Positions 33,614 to 41,627 of a DNA stretch of 64,000 nucleotides are shown here, piece by piece. Each line of letters starts with the position of its first letter. Within the stretch, counting starts at the first letter, position 1. The translations under genes and the position numbers were made by a program. The DNA comes from an uncultured Clostridia bacterium (GTDB lineage Bacteria; Bacillota; Clostridia; UMGS1883): positions 14,800 through 78,799 of the forward strand of contig CAKSFM010000014.1 in the NCBI GenBank assembly GCA_934454525.1, in the 5' to 3' direction. The notes under the pieces were generated by a model, which worked only from the letters and a program-made list of their open reading frames with translations, did no database searches and was not told where the DNA came from.

Positions 33614-34021
33614 TTAATCAAATTTTACAATAGCAACAGGACTTCCGTCCATTTCCTCAATTTCAATATTATTAAATGTCAGTGATGTTTTACCATTGCT
33701 GTAGTCCAATCCAAAAGTTGTAACAATTTTCGGAATAATTGCTCCGCAGTATAAAACATTAAATCCCTCTTTTGTAAAAGCATATTTATCTTCATCGGGC
33801 AATAAATTTTCCCCTATAAACAAACACGATTCTGTTGTTGATAACACAAACTGAATTTCTAAAGGATTTCCAAGCTCCTCTAACAGCTTTTTTGAAAAAA
33901 TCATTCTCTTACCGTTTTTTTCACTGTTTATAATGCTGATTGAAATTTTTGAGCCGCCTCCTCGTTTAATAATTCCCGTATTAAGTGATATACCTTGCTT
34001 TATTGCTTCCTGCATGTTCAT
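33614..34021 (-). CDS. Island protein of 135 residues, function unknown
   Basis: Starts MNMQEAIKQGISLNTGIIKR after a good AAAGGAG site. A mixed alpha/beta composition with no signal peptide, membrane segment or cysteine cluster is seen; the segment RMIFSKKLLEELGNPLEIQF could be a swapped-hairpin-like DNA-binding part, but I cannot support that. It sits between the primase gene (144 bp upstream on this strand) and the 56-residue ORF (58 bp downstream), so all are probably transcribed together from the divergent promoter region. Confidence 0.65.
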   Translation of the reverse strand: MNMQEAIKQGISLNTGIIKRGGGSKISISIINSEKNGKRMIFSKKLLEELGNPLEIQFVLSTTESCLFIGENLLPDEDKYAFTKEGFNVLYCGAIIPKIVTTFGLDYSNGKTSLTFNNIEIEEMDGSPVAIVKFD

Positions 34022-34165
34022 TGTGTTTTTCTCCTTTCTTTTTGTGGCGTTTCCAGCCGTTTTTTGTGGCAGTTCCGCACCGCCTCTTTTTCTTGTTGTT
34101 TATGGCAAAGGGCAAGAGGGCAGATGTTTCCCTGTCCTCACCCTCTGCGCTGATGTGCAAATTTT

Positions 34166-35608
34166 TTATAGCTCGGAGAGATAGTCTATTTCGTCAACAT
34201 CAATCAACTCCTCCTCTTTTTCGGACATTTTTGGTCTGATAACACATTGCGGCAATAATGAGGTATCAATAAATTTTACACCAAGTACAAATCGAGTACC
34301 GCCATCTGTTTTCTTAAATTTAAAAGCCGTTAATTTCTTCTGAACAAGTACCTCGTTAATATCAATCCAAAATTTTCTTGCGGATACCTTTGCGGCATTG
34401 ATATGATTATTTCTGATACACCAAAGCCTATAGCCGTCATAAAAATTTTTCTTGCTAACCCTTTCTTCTTCATTATTCGGTGTATAGATAATACATTCGT
34501 CCCAAAATGCAACATACGGGTTAATCAATTCGTTATATTTTTTCAATTCCTCGTCCATTGCCTTGCATGGCGAAAACTTATAATCATTATTACGAAGCCG
34601 TTTCAATCCCTCAACTGCCCAATTAAAAATCCCCGATAACTCCTCTGTCAGTTTTTCCTCCAAATGAATATCCGCCGTTCCGTCCGATACGGAAAAGCAT
34701 TGTTTAAACGGAATGATTTTAATTCTACGTAAAAATCCGTAAGTTTTATCATTAAAGTTAGGCAATGTATTCACAGCAAAAAGCAACTTGCAAAATGGGG
34801 AAAAAGAAAATACGTCTTTACCCTTAAACTCTGCTTTAATTTCATCGCCGCTGCTTATGCTTTTAATATATTGACTGTTATACGGCTTTCCGTTCGGAGC
34901 CTCATTTTCCGCAGAAATATTTAAGACCTTATTTTGCAGTTCGGCTCTGGAAAAGCTATGCCCCAAATCCGAAATAGGAATAGCGGAATAATTATTCTTT
35001 CCGACAAGCCGTTTAATAATATTGCATAATACGCTTTTGCCGTTCGCCCCCGAACCGTAAAGAATGAAAAAGCATTGTGCCTGTGTATCAGATGTAAGAC
35101 AATATCCAATCATCTCCTGTACTACACTGATAAGCTCTTTATCACCTGCAAAAACAGAATCCATAAATTTTAAAAATTCCTTGCAATCCGCATTTTCGTC
35201 ATATTCCGCCGCAAGCTGAATTGTGCTGTAGTATCTTTCGTCATGCTCAATGGCAGTAAAAGTGTTAATATTAAACATACAGTTTTTCAGATTGATTAAA
35301 TGCTTGTAATTGTTCATTTTTCCGGAATAATAACTGACACGTTCCAATGCACGTGCATAATTTTCTTCCAGTGATGCACTCCAGATGTTGCTATAGCTGT
35401 ATAGCGTTTTATACATCATTGAAGTAAGTCTCTGATAAGCTATCGGTATATATACGCCCTTGTGATACAAAAAGTATGTTTTTTCACCTACACATATCAA
35501 ATTATAATTATATGATATGTAATGAGCAAACTTGTTGAAGTTAAAACGTTTATTCCCGATTTTATCTATATAGAATCCCAAATCCGATTCTTCCTGACTG
35601 ATTGACAT
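34166..35608 (-). CDS. Phage/plasmid P4-family primase-helicase
   Basis: About 480 residues. The C-terminal half is a superfamily 3 helicase of the D5/P4 kind: Walker A FFILYGSGANGKSVLCNII (about residues 180-198), Walker B-like VLNISAENEAP, and motif C KLLFAVNTLPNF followed by RRIKIIPF. The N-terminal half lacks an obvious primase metal site, so it may be helicase-only. ATG 35608 follows AAAGGAGG; the frame runs to 35761 through the promoter. It would start replication of an excised island. Divergent from the ArgR-like regulator. Confidence 0.85.
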   Translation of the reverse strand: MSISQEESDLGFYIDKIGNKRFNFNKFAHYISYNYNLICVGEKTYFLYHKGVYIPIAYQRLTSMMYKTLYSYSNIWSASLEENYARALERVSYYSGKMNNYKHLINLKNCMFNINTFTAIEHDERYYSTIQLAAEYDENADCKEFLKFMDSVFAGDKELISVVQEMIGYCLTSDTQAQCFFILYGSGANGKSVLCNIIKRLVGKNNYSAIPISDLGHSFSRAELQNKVLNISAENEAPNGKPYNSQYIKSISSGDEIKAEFKGKDVFSFSPFCKLLFAVNTLPNFNDKTYGFLRRIKIIPFKQCFSVSDGTADIHLEEKLTEELSGIFNWAVEGLKRLRNNDYKFSPCKAMDEELKKYNELINPYVAFWDECIIYTPNNEEERVSKKNFYDGYRLWCIRNNHINAAKVSARKFWIDINEVLVQKKLTAFKFKKTDGGTRFVLGVKFIDTSLLPQCVIRPKMSEKEEELIDVDEIDYLSEL

Positions 35609-35622
35609 AAACGCCTCCTTTG

Positions 35623-35650
35623 TACGGCAAGATGTTAACCTCATGCCGTA
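35623..35650. repeat. Small inverted repeat in the primase 5' untranslated region
   Basis: TACGGCA (35623-35629) and TGCCGTA (35644-35650) flank a 14-base centre that itself contains the palindrome GTTAAC. It lies 15 bases upstream of the primase start, next to the ribosome site, and could be an operator or an mRNA hairpin. Confidence 0.45.
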
Positions 35651-35672
35651 AGATTTTTCGTACGATGTCTGT

Positions 35673-35701
35673 ATTATATCACTGAAAATAACAACATGCA
35701 A
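35673..35701 (-). promoter_or_regulatory. Leftward island promoter (primase operon)
   Basis: On the minus strand TTGCAT (35701-35696), 17 bases, TATAAT (35678-35673). Confidence 0.75.
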
Positions 35702-35709
35702 ATCTTGTG

Positions 35710-35818
35710 TGCAACAAAAAATGTAGCACAAATATAGCACAAAATAAAAAATACTTGACATGTGCGATATGATGTGTTATAATTATAGTCGAGCGACCGA
35801 GTATTTGTGTTGCACAAA
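35710..35818. promoter_or_regulatory. Iterated GCACAAA boxes between the divergent island promoters
   Basis: TAGCACAAA occurs at 35724-35732 and 35735-35743, exactly 11 bases apart (one helical turn). A looser copy TGCAACAAA is at 35710-35718, and TTGCACAAA at 35810-35818 follows the rightward promoter. The first three lie between the two -35 elements. They are probable operators for a regulator of both transcripts. Confidence 0.6.
35755..35783 (+). promoter_or_regulatory. Rightward island promoter (ArgR-like regulator)
   Basis: TTGACA (35755-35760), 17 bases, TATAAT (35778-35783): perfect consensus. Confidence 0.85.
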
Positions 35819-35853
35819 CTTTTTTAATTTTTTTTGAAAGAAGGTAATTTATT

Positions 35854-36366
35854 ATGGCAGAAAGAATTATGAACGAAAGAACAAAAAAGATGTATGATGA
35901 GTTTTTGCTTGAAATATGTAAAGATGAAAGCCGAAAACTATACACAAGAGATGATATACTGATGGCATTAAAAAATGAATTTGATGAATCATTGGCAAAA
36001 AGGATTCATCCTACAAAGCTCTCAAGGGATTTAAAAAGCCTGAAAATAAGGAGAATGAGAATAGGAACAGAATTGATGTTCCGCTATGATGAGAATATGG
36101 GAAATGAGGAAAAATATCCTATTGAATTTTTTAATTACGTAACAGGAAATGTTAGCAATATGGGTGCAAATATACGCATGATAAAAATCCCTGTTCAAAA
36201 CAATTGTGAAAATATTGTATGTGAAAAAATATGCGAGCATTTCGGTGGGGCTAATATAATATGTATACCCGCATATGAATCCGTTTGTGTAATAACAAGC
36301 CAAAAGCATATTCATAAGCTCAAGGATATCAGAGATGAGCTAAACGCAGCAATCCTCGAAAAATAA
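35854..36366 (+). CDS. ArgR-like regulator encoded by the island
   Basis: 170 residues. The N-terminal region (RDDILMALKNEFDESLAKRI then PTKLSRDLKSLKIRRMRIG) resembles the winged helix of arginine repressors, where TxxSRDL/I is the recognition helix. The C-terminal half (IRMIKIPVQNNCENIVCEKI, GGANIICIPAYESVCVI) resembles the ArgR oligomerisation domain, but the arginine-binding residues are not clearly conserved. It lies downstream of a consensus promoter and operator-like repeats, and divergent from the primase, the usual place for a lysogeny-type switch. The family call is by eye. Confidence 0.5.
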   Translation: MAERIMNERTKKMYDEFLLEICKDESRKLYTRDDILMALKNEFDESLAKRIHPTKLSRDLKSLKIRRMRIGTELMFRYDENMGNEEKYPIEFFNYVTGNVSNMGANIRMIKIPVQNNCENIVCEKICEHFGGANIICIPAYESVCVITSQKHIHKLKDIRDELNAAILEK

Positions 36367-36395
36367 CAAATTACAACTATATATCATATTTATGA

Positions 36396-36437
36396 AAGCC
36401 TATAAGCGAATCAGCCACGCTTATAGGCTTATTTTTT
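36396..36437 (+). terminator. Terminator after the ArgR-like gene
   Basis: AAGCCTATAAGCG (36396-36408) pairs perfectly with 36418-36430 and is followed by ATTTTTT. It separates the regulator from the second recombinase, yet the recombinase start is only 20 bp further on, so its promoter must lie within or before this hairpin. Confidence 0.85.
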
Positions 36438-36457
36438 ATGTGAAAGGGTGATAACAA

Positions 36458-38029
36458 ATGAAATCAAAGCAAGGATTGAGAGCCGTTTTATATGCAAGGT
36501 TTTCATCCGATAATCAGCGCAGCGAAAGCATAGACGCACAGATTAGGGCAATGAAAAAATATTGTTCCCAAAATCATATGTATATCATTGATACATATGT
36601 TGATGAGGCAAAATCGGCAACAAGTGACAAGCGACCGTCATTTCAGCGAATGATTGAGGACAGCAAAAAACATCTTTTTGATGTGGTGCTTGTGCATAAG
36701 CTTGACAGATTTTCAAGAAATCGCTATGACTCGGCAATGTATAAGCGGACATTAAAAATGAATGGCGTTGCGGTTTTCAGCGTGCTTGAAAATCTTGATG
36801 ACACTCCCGAATCAATCATGCTTGAATCTATGCTTGAAGGCATGAGCGAATATTACTCAAAAAATCTTGCGAGAGAGGTCATGAAGGGGTTGACGGAAAA
36901 TGCTCTGCACTGCAAGCACACGGGCGGAACACCACCTCTCGGCTATTATGTGGACGACAACAAAAGGCTGTCCGTTGACGAACACGAGGCGGAGGCGGTG
37001 AGAATTATTTTTGATATGTTTTCAAAGAATCACAGCTATGACGAGATTATCAGCGTGCTTAATTCAAAAAATTACTATACAAAGAATGGTAACAGCTTTG
37101 CAAGAAATTCTTTATACAGCATACTGACAAATGAAAAATATTCGGGTGTGTATGTGTATAACAAAACCGCAGGCAAAAATCTTCTGAGCAAAAGAAATTC
37201 ACATCTTTATAAGCCTGACAGCGAAATTATCAGAGTACCCGACGGCTGTCCTCAGATAGTTGACAGTATAACGTTCAGAAAAGTACAGAAACGCATTGAG
37301 GAAAACAAAACTGCGTCGGGACGCAATAATGCCAAGCACAGATATATTTTCAGCGGTTTTGTTGTATGCGGCTATTGCGGAAAAAGAATGTGCGGTAACA
37401 GAAGATACAGCGGACGGAATAAATCTCTGTATTCAACATACCGCTGTTTCACCAACAAAGAAAGCTGTATCAATAAAGAAATTAACCGCTATTATTTAGA
37501 GGATTTTATACTTGCCAAGATAAAGGAATTGTATTTTTACAGAGATAGAGTCAAAAAGATGTATCGGAAGATTGACCGATATATTGAAACCAACACGCAA
37601 AGCATGAGAGATGATATTAAACGGCTGTCAGCGGAATTGTCAACTGTTAATGAGTCAAGTCAAAATGTTACAAATGCCATTGAAAGGGGTGTATCGGTAG
37701 ATGATATATTTAAGCGTTCCGAGGAACTTCAAGAGAAAAAAGCACAGCTCCAAACGGAGATTGCGAAGAAAAGCCGAATTATTCAGACTGCCTTTGATGA
37801 TAGCGACATTGACAAAACCGTGACCGATTGCAGAGCCTTGCTGAAAAATCCCGTCAACCCCGAAAGCAGGGATTTTCTCGAACATGTGCTTGACAGAATT
37901 ATCGTTAAAAGAGATGATGTCAAGATTATATTTAAAACAGGTTTATCTGTCAATGAAGATTTTGACACTGCAATTATTGCAACAAGAGATGAAATTTATA
38001 ATTTCGGAAAGGAAGATAACAATGCTTGA
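36458..38029 (+). CDS. Large serine recombinase (second copy in the island)
   Basis: 523 residues. The catalytic domain starts RAVLYARFSSDNQRSESIDA (nucleophile Ser near residue 15), followed by VHKLDRFSRNRYDS, a recombinase domain (GGTPPLGYYV), zinc ribbon (CGYCGKRMCGN) and a C-terminal coiled coil (DIKRLSAELSTVNESSQNVT). It is related to, but clearly diverged from, the minus-strand recombinase at 31911. ATG follows AAAGGGTG. The next gene overlaps by 8 bp, so the cargo genes are co-transcribed with it. Confidence 0.93.
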   Translation: MKSKQGLRAVLYARFSSDNQRSESIDAQIRAMKKYCSQNHMYIIDTYVDEAKSATSDKRPSFQRMIEDSKKHLFDVVLVHKLDRFSRNRYDSAMYKRTLKMNGVAVFSVLENLDDTPESIMLESMLEGMSEYYSKNLAREVMKGLTENALHCKHTGGTPPLGYYVDDNKRLSVDEHEAEAVRIIFDMFSKNHSYDEIISVLNSKNYYTKNGNSFARNSLYSILTNEKYSGVYVYNKTAGKNLLSKRNSHLYKPDSEIIRVPDGCPQIVDSITFRKVQKRIEENKTASGRNNAKHRYIFSGFVVCGYCGKRMCGNRRYSGRNKSLYSTYRCFTNKESCINKEINRYYLEDFILAKIKELYFYRDRVKKMYRKIDRYIETNTQSMRDDIKRLSAELSTVNESSQNVTNAIERGVSVDDIFKRSEELQEKKAQLQTEIAKKSRIIQTAFDDSDIDKTVTDCRALLKNPVNPESRDFLEHVLDRIIVKRDDVKIIFKTGLSVNEDFDTAIIATRDEIYNFGKEDNNA

Positions 38030-38561
38030 AAAAACGATTTTAAAATCAGATTTACTCTATAATGAGGATAAGTCCAAGCGATATATGCTGAGATTGGAAT
38101 GGGAAAAGTCCAAACCCAAGATGTGCATAATTATGCTTGCTGTCGGAAAGTCAAACGGAATATACTTCGACAGAACAACCAATCTTGTGATTGAAAATGC
38201 TGACCGATTAGGCTACGGAACTGTAGATATACTGAATTTATTTTCATCTGCCAATAGGAACTTTAATGAAAAATCTGACAAAGAAAACATTTCAGCTATC
38301 GACACATCGGCAAAATCAGCAAAGATTGTAATATTCGCAGCAGGCACACATCACAAGACCGATAAGAGGATAGCGGAGCGGCAAAAGGAAGTGCTTGCAA
38401 TATTAAAACGCTGTGATAAAAAGCTGTATTGTATAGCAGATGATGAGGGCAAAAAATTCTATCATCCGCTATGCCCTAAGGTCAGGGAATGGAATTTGAC
38501 AAAATTTGATGTTGAAGAACTCATTAAGAAAGGATATGAAGATGATAAAGCTGGGAACTGA
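38022..38561 (+). CDS. DUF1643 protein
   Basis: 179 residues from ATG 38022 (GGAAAGG 7 bases upstream), overlapping the recombinase stop by 8 bp. KRYMLRLEWEKSKPKMCIIM, GKSNGIYFDRTTN, GYGTVDILNLFSS and VIFAAGTHH are the blocks of DUF1643, a family often carried by mobile elements and restriction-linked loci with no proven function. C-terminal YCIADDEGKKFYHPL is also family-like. Probably cytoplasmic. Confidence 0.8.
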   Translation: MLEKTILKSDLLYNEDKSKRYMLRLEWEKSKPKMCIIMLAVGKSNGIYFDRTTNLVIENADRLGYGTVDILNLFSSANRNFNEKSDKENISAIDTSAKSAKIVIFAAGTHHKTDKRIAERQKEVLAILKRCDKKLYCIADDEGKKFYHPLCPKVREWNLTKFDVEELIKKGYEDDKAGN

Positions 38562-38838
38562 AAAAGAACTGTATAAAATTTTACATCTGCCGATTAACGT
38601 TCAAAATGCAATATCCGAAGATGTGAAAATTTTAGATGAATACTACGGCAAGGACAGAAACATTGATGTTGACATGGGCGGTTTTGTGGTTGTATGTGAG
38701 AAAAATGAGGAGCTGAACATAAGCAATTTCAAAAAAGATTTTGACCCCTGTGAAAGCAAACAAGAGATTTGTCCCTATGTGAGAAAGCACTTTATTTCAG
38801 GCACAGAGCGGAATATCATCATTTATGAGCGGTGCTGA
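38542..38838 (+). CDS. Island protein of 98 residues, function unknown
   Basis: Starts MIKLGTEKELYKILHLPINV at ATG 38542, with AAAGGA 7 bases upstream and a 20-bp overlap with the DUF1643 gene. Acidic, no membrane segment; two cysteines in DPCESKQEICPYVRKHF could bind metal, but this is weak. The tight overlap argues for a functional link with DUF1643 or at least strict co-expression. No family recognised. Confidence 0.65.
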   Translation: MIKLGTEKELYKILHLPINVQNAISEDVKILDEYYGKDRNIDVDMGGFVVVCEKNEELNISNFKKDFDPCESKQEICPYVRKHFISGTERNIIIYERC

Positions 38839-38841
38839 AAT

Positions 38842-39171
38842 ATGGACAAACATAAGGACAACGGGATTTTACTTATGAAATCAGATTTGATAAAATATTA
38901 CCGAGAGGTGGTGTCTATGGGAGGTGAACAATCAAAAAAGCTGTTTAATTCCGTCTATGAAGAAATTTCGGAGGAGTTCGGATTTGATGTTGCAATCAAG
39001 ATATATCAAACCTATAGGGGTATGCAGATAACTTTTCCGACAAGATTATTCAATCCCGAATACGTCAAAAAGCAAATCCCGATTGAATATGACGGAACGA
39101 ATATAAAGCAGTTAGCCAAAAAATACGGATATAGTGAAAAAACAATACGAAGAATGATAAAAGAAATATGA
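38842..39171 (+). CDS. Mor-like transcription activator
   Basis: 109 residues. The core SKKLFNSVYEEISEEFGFDV followed by AIKIYQTYRGMQITFPTRLF and the C-terminal helix-turn-helix YDGTNIKQLAKKYGYSEKTI with RRMI matches the Mor family (Mu middle operon regulator), common in Clostridia mobile elements. ATG 38917 (MGGEQS) has a better ribosome site, GAGAGGTGG, and would give an 84-residue protein; the longer start is listed because it is 3 bp after the previous stop. It may activate late island genes. Confidence 0.75.
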   Translation: MDKHKDNGILLMKSDLIKYYREVVSMGGEQSKKLFNSVYEEISEEFGFDVAIKIYQTYRGMQITFPTRLFNPEYVKKQIPIEYDGTNIKQLAKKYGYSEKTIRRMIKEI

Positions 39172-39184
39172 AAGGATGAGCAAA

Positions 39185-39358
39185 ATGGCAGAAAATAAAA
39201 CTCCTAAAAATGTTGAATATATGTGTAGTTGGTGTGGAGCAAAAGCTGTAACCCACATATCTGCAGGCAGACCTAATCCGGGACATTGTCCGCGAAAACC
39301 CAAAATGGCAAACGGAATGATGAAACCTCATACATGGGTAATAAAAAGAAAATTCTAA
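39185..39358 (+). CDS. Small zinc-ribbon-like protein of 57 residues
   Basis: ATG 39185 follows AAAGGATG. The sequence MAENKTPKNVEYMCSWCGAK, then PGHCPRK, has CxxC (residues about 14-17) and a later HC, which suggests a single zinc-binding knuckle. It is positively charged at the C-terminus (WVIKRKF). It sits 13 bp after the Mor-like gene and 20 bp before the J-domain gene, in the same transcript. No family recognised. Confidence 0.6.
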   Translation: MAENKTPKNVEYMCSWCGAKAVTHISAGRPNPGHCPRKPKMANGMMKPHTWVIKRKF

Positions 39359-39378
39359 CGATATATGGTGATAAACTA

Positions 39379-41283
39379 ATGAAAAATTATGATGATATTA
39401 TAAATAGAACAAAAAGAAATTACACAAAAATATCATATGGGAAAAGCTTATTAAAAAATGTTGACAAGGTATATACTTCATATCGTATCCCACATTCTGA
39501 AAATATAGTTGCCGCTTTAAAAACCGGTATATCACTTTTCGAATTTAACGGTATAATAATAACCAATCAAGCCATATATTTCAGTCAGCATAAAGACGAT
39601 AGAATCCCATATGACGAATTGTGCAAATATGTAGTCTATATGAAAGATGAAAAAGATAATGCAATGATAGCAACAGCAAATAAATATCGTTCCATTACAC
39701 CGCCAACGCTTATTTCAAAGAATATTCCGGGCAGTGAGATATGTATTTGCATTCGGGATATTCAAAAAGAACTGATAAAGGAGTTCTCTTGGGCTAAAGA
39801 ACAAAGAGAAGCATTAGTTAACGAATTTTGTGAAAAAGTTGATGAAATCAAATTTGGTGAATTACCCGAATATGTATTATATTCATTATGCGAATTGCGG
39901 CACGAGGAATATTTCTGCAATAAATCAGTAGTTGCAGAGTCCGAATTATATTTTTTACGAAACGGCGAGGAAAATTATATTTCATTCATAAAAAAATTAC
40001 CCCCAAATGTATCTGACGAAGTCAAAACTAAGCTTTTAGATTCTGTTACAGAACTAAAAGAAAAAATGATAAAAGGGCTGTCTGATATAGATTTAATAAT
40101 TGCCGATAAGTATTTGGAAACACTTTTTTCTTCTGTAAGAACTTGGAAAAATACAGATAGATTGACTGCTTTAGCCAAATGTTATATGTTCATTCGTTAT
40201 AAAGATATGACGGGGTTTAATAAGGAATTAAGCAACTCTAAAAATATTTTAAGTCAGGATGAAATTGCTGACTTAAACTTATTTAAAGGCTGCTACCTTA
40301 ATCATTCAATGATAAACGTATACAATACAATAAAAGACGGTAATGTACCCACGGATGAAATGTGTGAATTATATGACAGCTTTGGGTTGACAGCTTTGCA
40401 TTATGCTTTGATTCTGCAAAAAAATGATATAGCTGAAACATTGATAGAAAATCATGATTGGGAATGTTATGATTTTTTTGATAATGAGTCGGGAATTAAC
40501 AGATTTTTAGATTATAAATTTGTATCTGTATTATTAAACCAACCCTGTGCAAAATATATCATTATCAAAACTACAGATGTCATACAAGCACAATTAAAAA
40601 CCATAAAATCATATAATCGTCAAATAAAACTAAAAGAAGGGTTGAATTTTCTTTGTGAAAAAAACATTTCTGGTATAAAAGCCCAAATGAATATAGCTAA
40701 AAAGAATGGTGACTATAACCGAGCGCAAGCCTTAGCCGAAGAAATCTATCGGGTAAAAGAAATCATCAATCAGAGGCACGAAGAAATCAGAAGGTTGTAT
40801 AGCGATATTGATGAAATAAATTCTGAAATTCAGAATATAATTTCGAATTATATCTCTGATACAGAATCTAAGATAAACGGAATCAAAAGCAAGAAAAATC
40901 GATTTATTGATTTTATGATTTCGATTTTTGAAAGTCCCGATTATCTTTTGAAACTTATTTCTGCAAATCAAGAGGATTCTGCAAATTATTCTTTCAAAGG
41001 CTTCGAATTTACAACAATGTCATCACTTGATATAAATTTTGACGATGAAGATATAATTTTTGATGCAGATGATAATGAGCAGGAAAATCAAGAAAGCATT
41101 CAACCGTTGTATGGTGACTCGTGGTTTTCTCCTGAAGCACATACCGATATAAAAATTTTATCATCGGAATACAGAATATTGGCAAAAAAATATCATCCCG
41201 ATATATGTAAATATAGTAATGCAAACAGGATATTCATTGAAATAGCTAATGAACGGGCAGAAATAATAGAAAATATGGAATAG
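39379..41283 (+). CDS. Multidomain PH-like / ankyrin / coiled-coil / J-domain protein
   Basis: 634 residues from ATG 39379, with GGTGAT 6 bases upstream; the open frame extends to 39286 without a ribosome site. Residues about 15-100 (IVAALKTGISLFEFNGIIIT, then IYFSQHKDDRIPYDEL) resemble a bacterial PH-like/GRAM domain. At about 334-370, FGLTALHYALILQKNDIAET is an ankyrin-type helix pair. Residues about 410-510 are Lys/Glu-rich coiled coil. The C-terminal about 45 residues, EYRILAKKYHPDICKYSNAN, form a J-domain end with the HPD tripeptide near residue 605. No membrane segment. Role unknown; a DnaK-recruiting cargo protein is inferred. Confidence 0.65.
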   Translation: MKNYDDIINRTKRNYTKISYGKSLLKNVDKVYTSYRIPHSENIVAALKTGISLFEFNGIIITNQAIYFSQHKDDRIPYDELCKYVVYMKDEKDNAMIATANKYRSITPPTLISKNIPGSEICICIRDIQKELIKEFSWAKEQREALVNEFCEKVDEIKFGELPEYVLYSLCELRHEEYFCNKSVVAESELYFLRNGEENYISFIKKLPPNVSDEVKTKLLDSVTELKEKMIKGLSDIDLIIADKYLETLFSSVRTWKNTDRLTALAKCYMFIRYKDMTGFNKELSNSKNILSQDEIADLNLFKGCYLNHSMINVYNTIKDGNVPTDEMCELYDSFGLTALHYALILQKNDIAETLIENHDWECYDFFDNESGINRFLDYKFVSVLLNQPCAKYIIIKTTDVIQAQLKTIKSYNRQIKLKEGLNFLCEKNISGIKAQMNIAKKNGDYNRAQALAEEIYRVKEIINQRHEEIRRLYSDIDEINSEIQNIISNYISDTESKINGIKSKKNRFIDFMISIFESPDYLLKLISANQEDSANYSFKGFEFTTMSSLDINFDDEDIIFDADDNEQENQESIQPLYGDSWFSPEAHTDIKILSSEYRILAKKYHPDICKYSNANRIFIEIANERAEIIENME

Positions 41284-41350
41284 GTCAAAAAAGCGAGTGT
41301 TAATTTTAAAATTATTACTCGCTTTTTATTATGAAAGGAGCGTGAATTAA

Positions 41351-41437
41351 ATGCAATATGTATTATTAGGTTTTGGTATAACATTAACTGTGTTACTTGC
41401 AGCAGATGAAATAAGCAACTCAAAAGAAAGGGTGTGA
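41351..41437 (+). CDS. Tiny hydrophobic protein of 28 residues
   Basis: ATG 41351 is preceded by AAAGGAG. It reads MQYVLLGFGITLTVLLAADE followed by ISNSKERV and TGA. One possible membrane helix (residues 2-18). Its stop is 4 bp before the next tiny ORF, inside that ORF's ribosome site, so the pair is probably translated in tandem. Function unknown. Confidence 0.5.
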   Translation: MQYVLLGFGITLTVLLAADEISNSKERV

Positions 41438-41441
41438 TAAA

Positions 41442-41549
41442 ATGGGGTTTTTAATCGGTGCAAGTTCAACAGCGATTGCCTCATTCAGTGAAGGTGCTAT
41501 GCTGGCGGTATCGGTGTATCTTGCGATGAAAGGTGTAAAAAGAAAGTAA
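41442..41549 (+). CDS. Tiny hydrophobic protein of 35 residues
   Basis: ATG 41442 is preceded by AAAGGGTG. It reads MGFLIGASSTAIASFSEGAM, then LAVSVYLAMKGVKRKK-like end (GVKRK) and TAA. A short membrane-compatible segment ends in a basic tail, the usual topology of small membrane proteins. Last gene of the island before attR; a hairpin terminator follows 9 bp later. Confidence 0.5.
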   Translation: MGFLIGASSTAIASFSEGAMLAVSVYLAMKGVKRK

Positions 41550-41557
41550 ACATTTAT

Positions 41558-41584
41558 GGGGCAGATGATTTTTTCATTTGCCCC
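41558..41584 (+). terminator. Terminator of the island's rightward transcript
   Basis: GGGGCAGATGA (41558-41568) pairs with TCATTTGCCCC (41574-41584) with one mismatch over a T-rich loop. Confidence 0.6.
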
Positions 41585-41596
41585 GTCTGCCGACTG

Positions 41597-41627
41597 AAAA
41601 AAACACGCCCGATATGGACGTGTTTTT
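41597..41627 (-). terminator. Present ssrA terminator, supplied by the island
   Basis: On the minus strand CACGTCC (41622-41616) and GGGCGTG (41610-41604) form a stem followed by TTTTTTT, starting a few bases after the ssrA 3' end. Confidence 0.8.
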
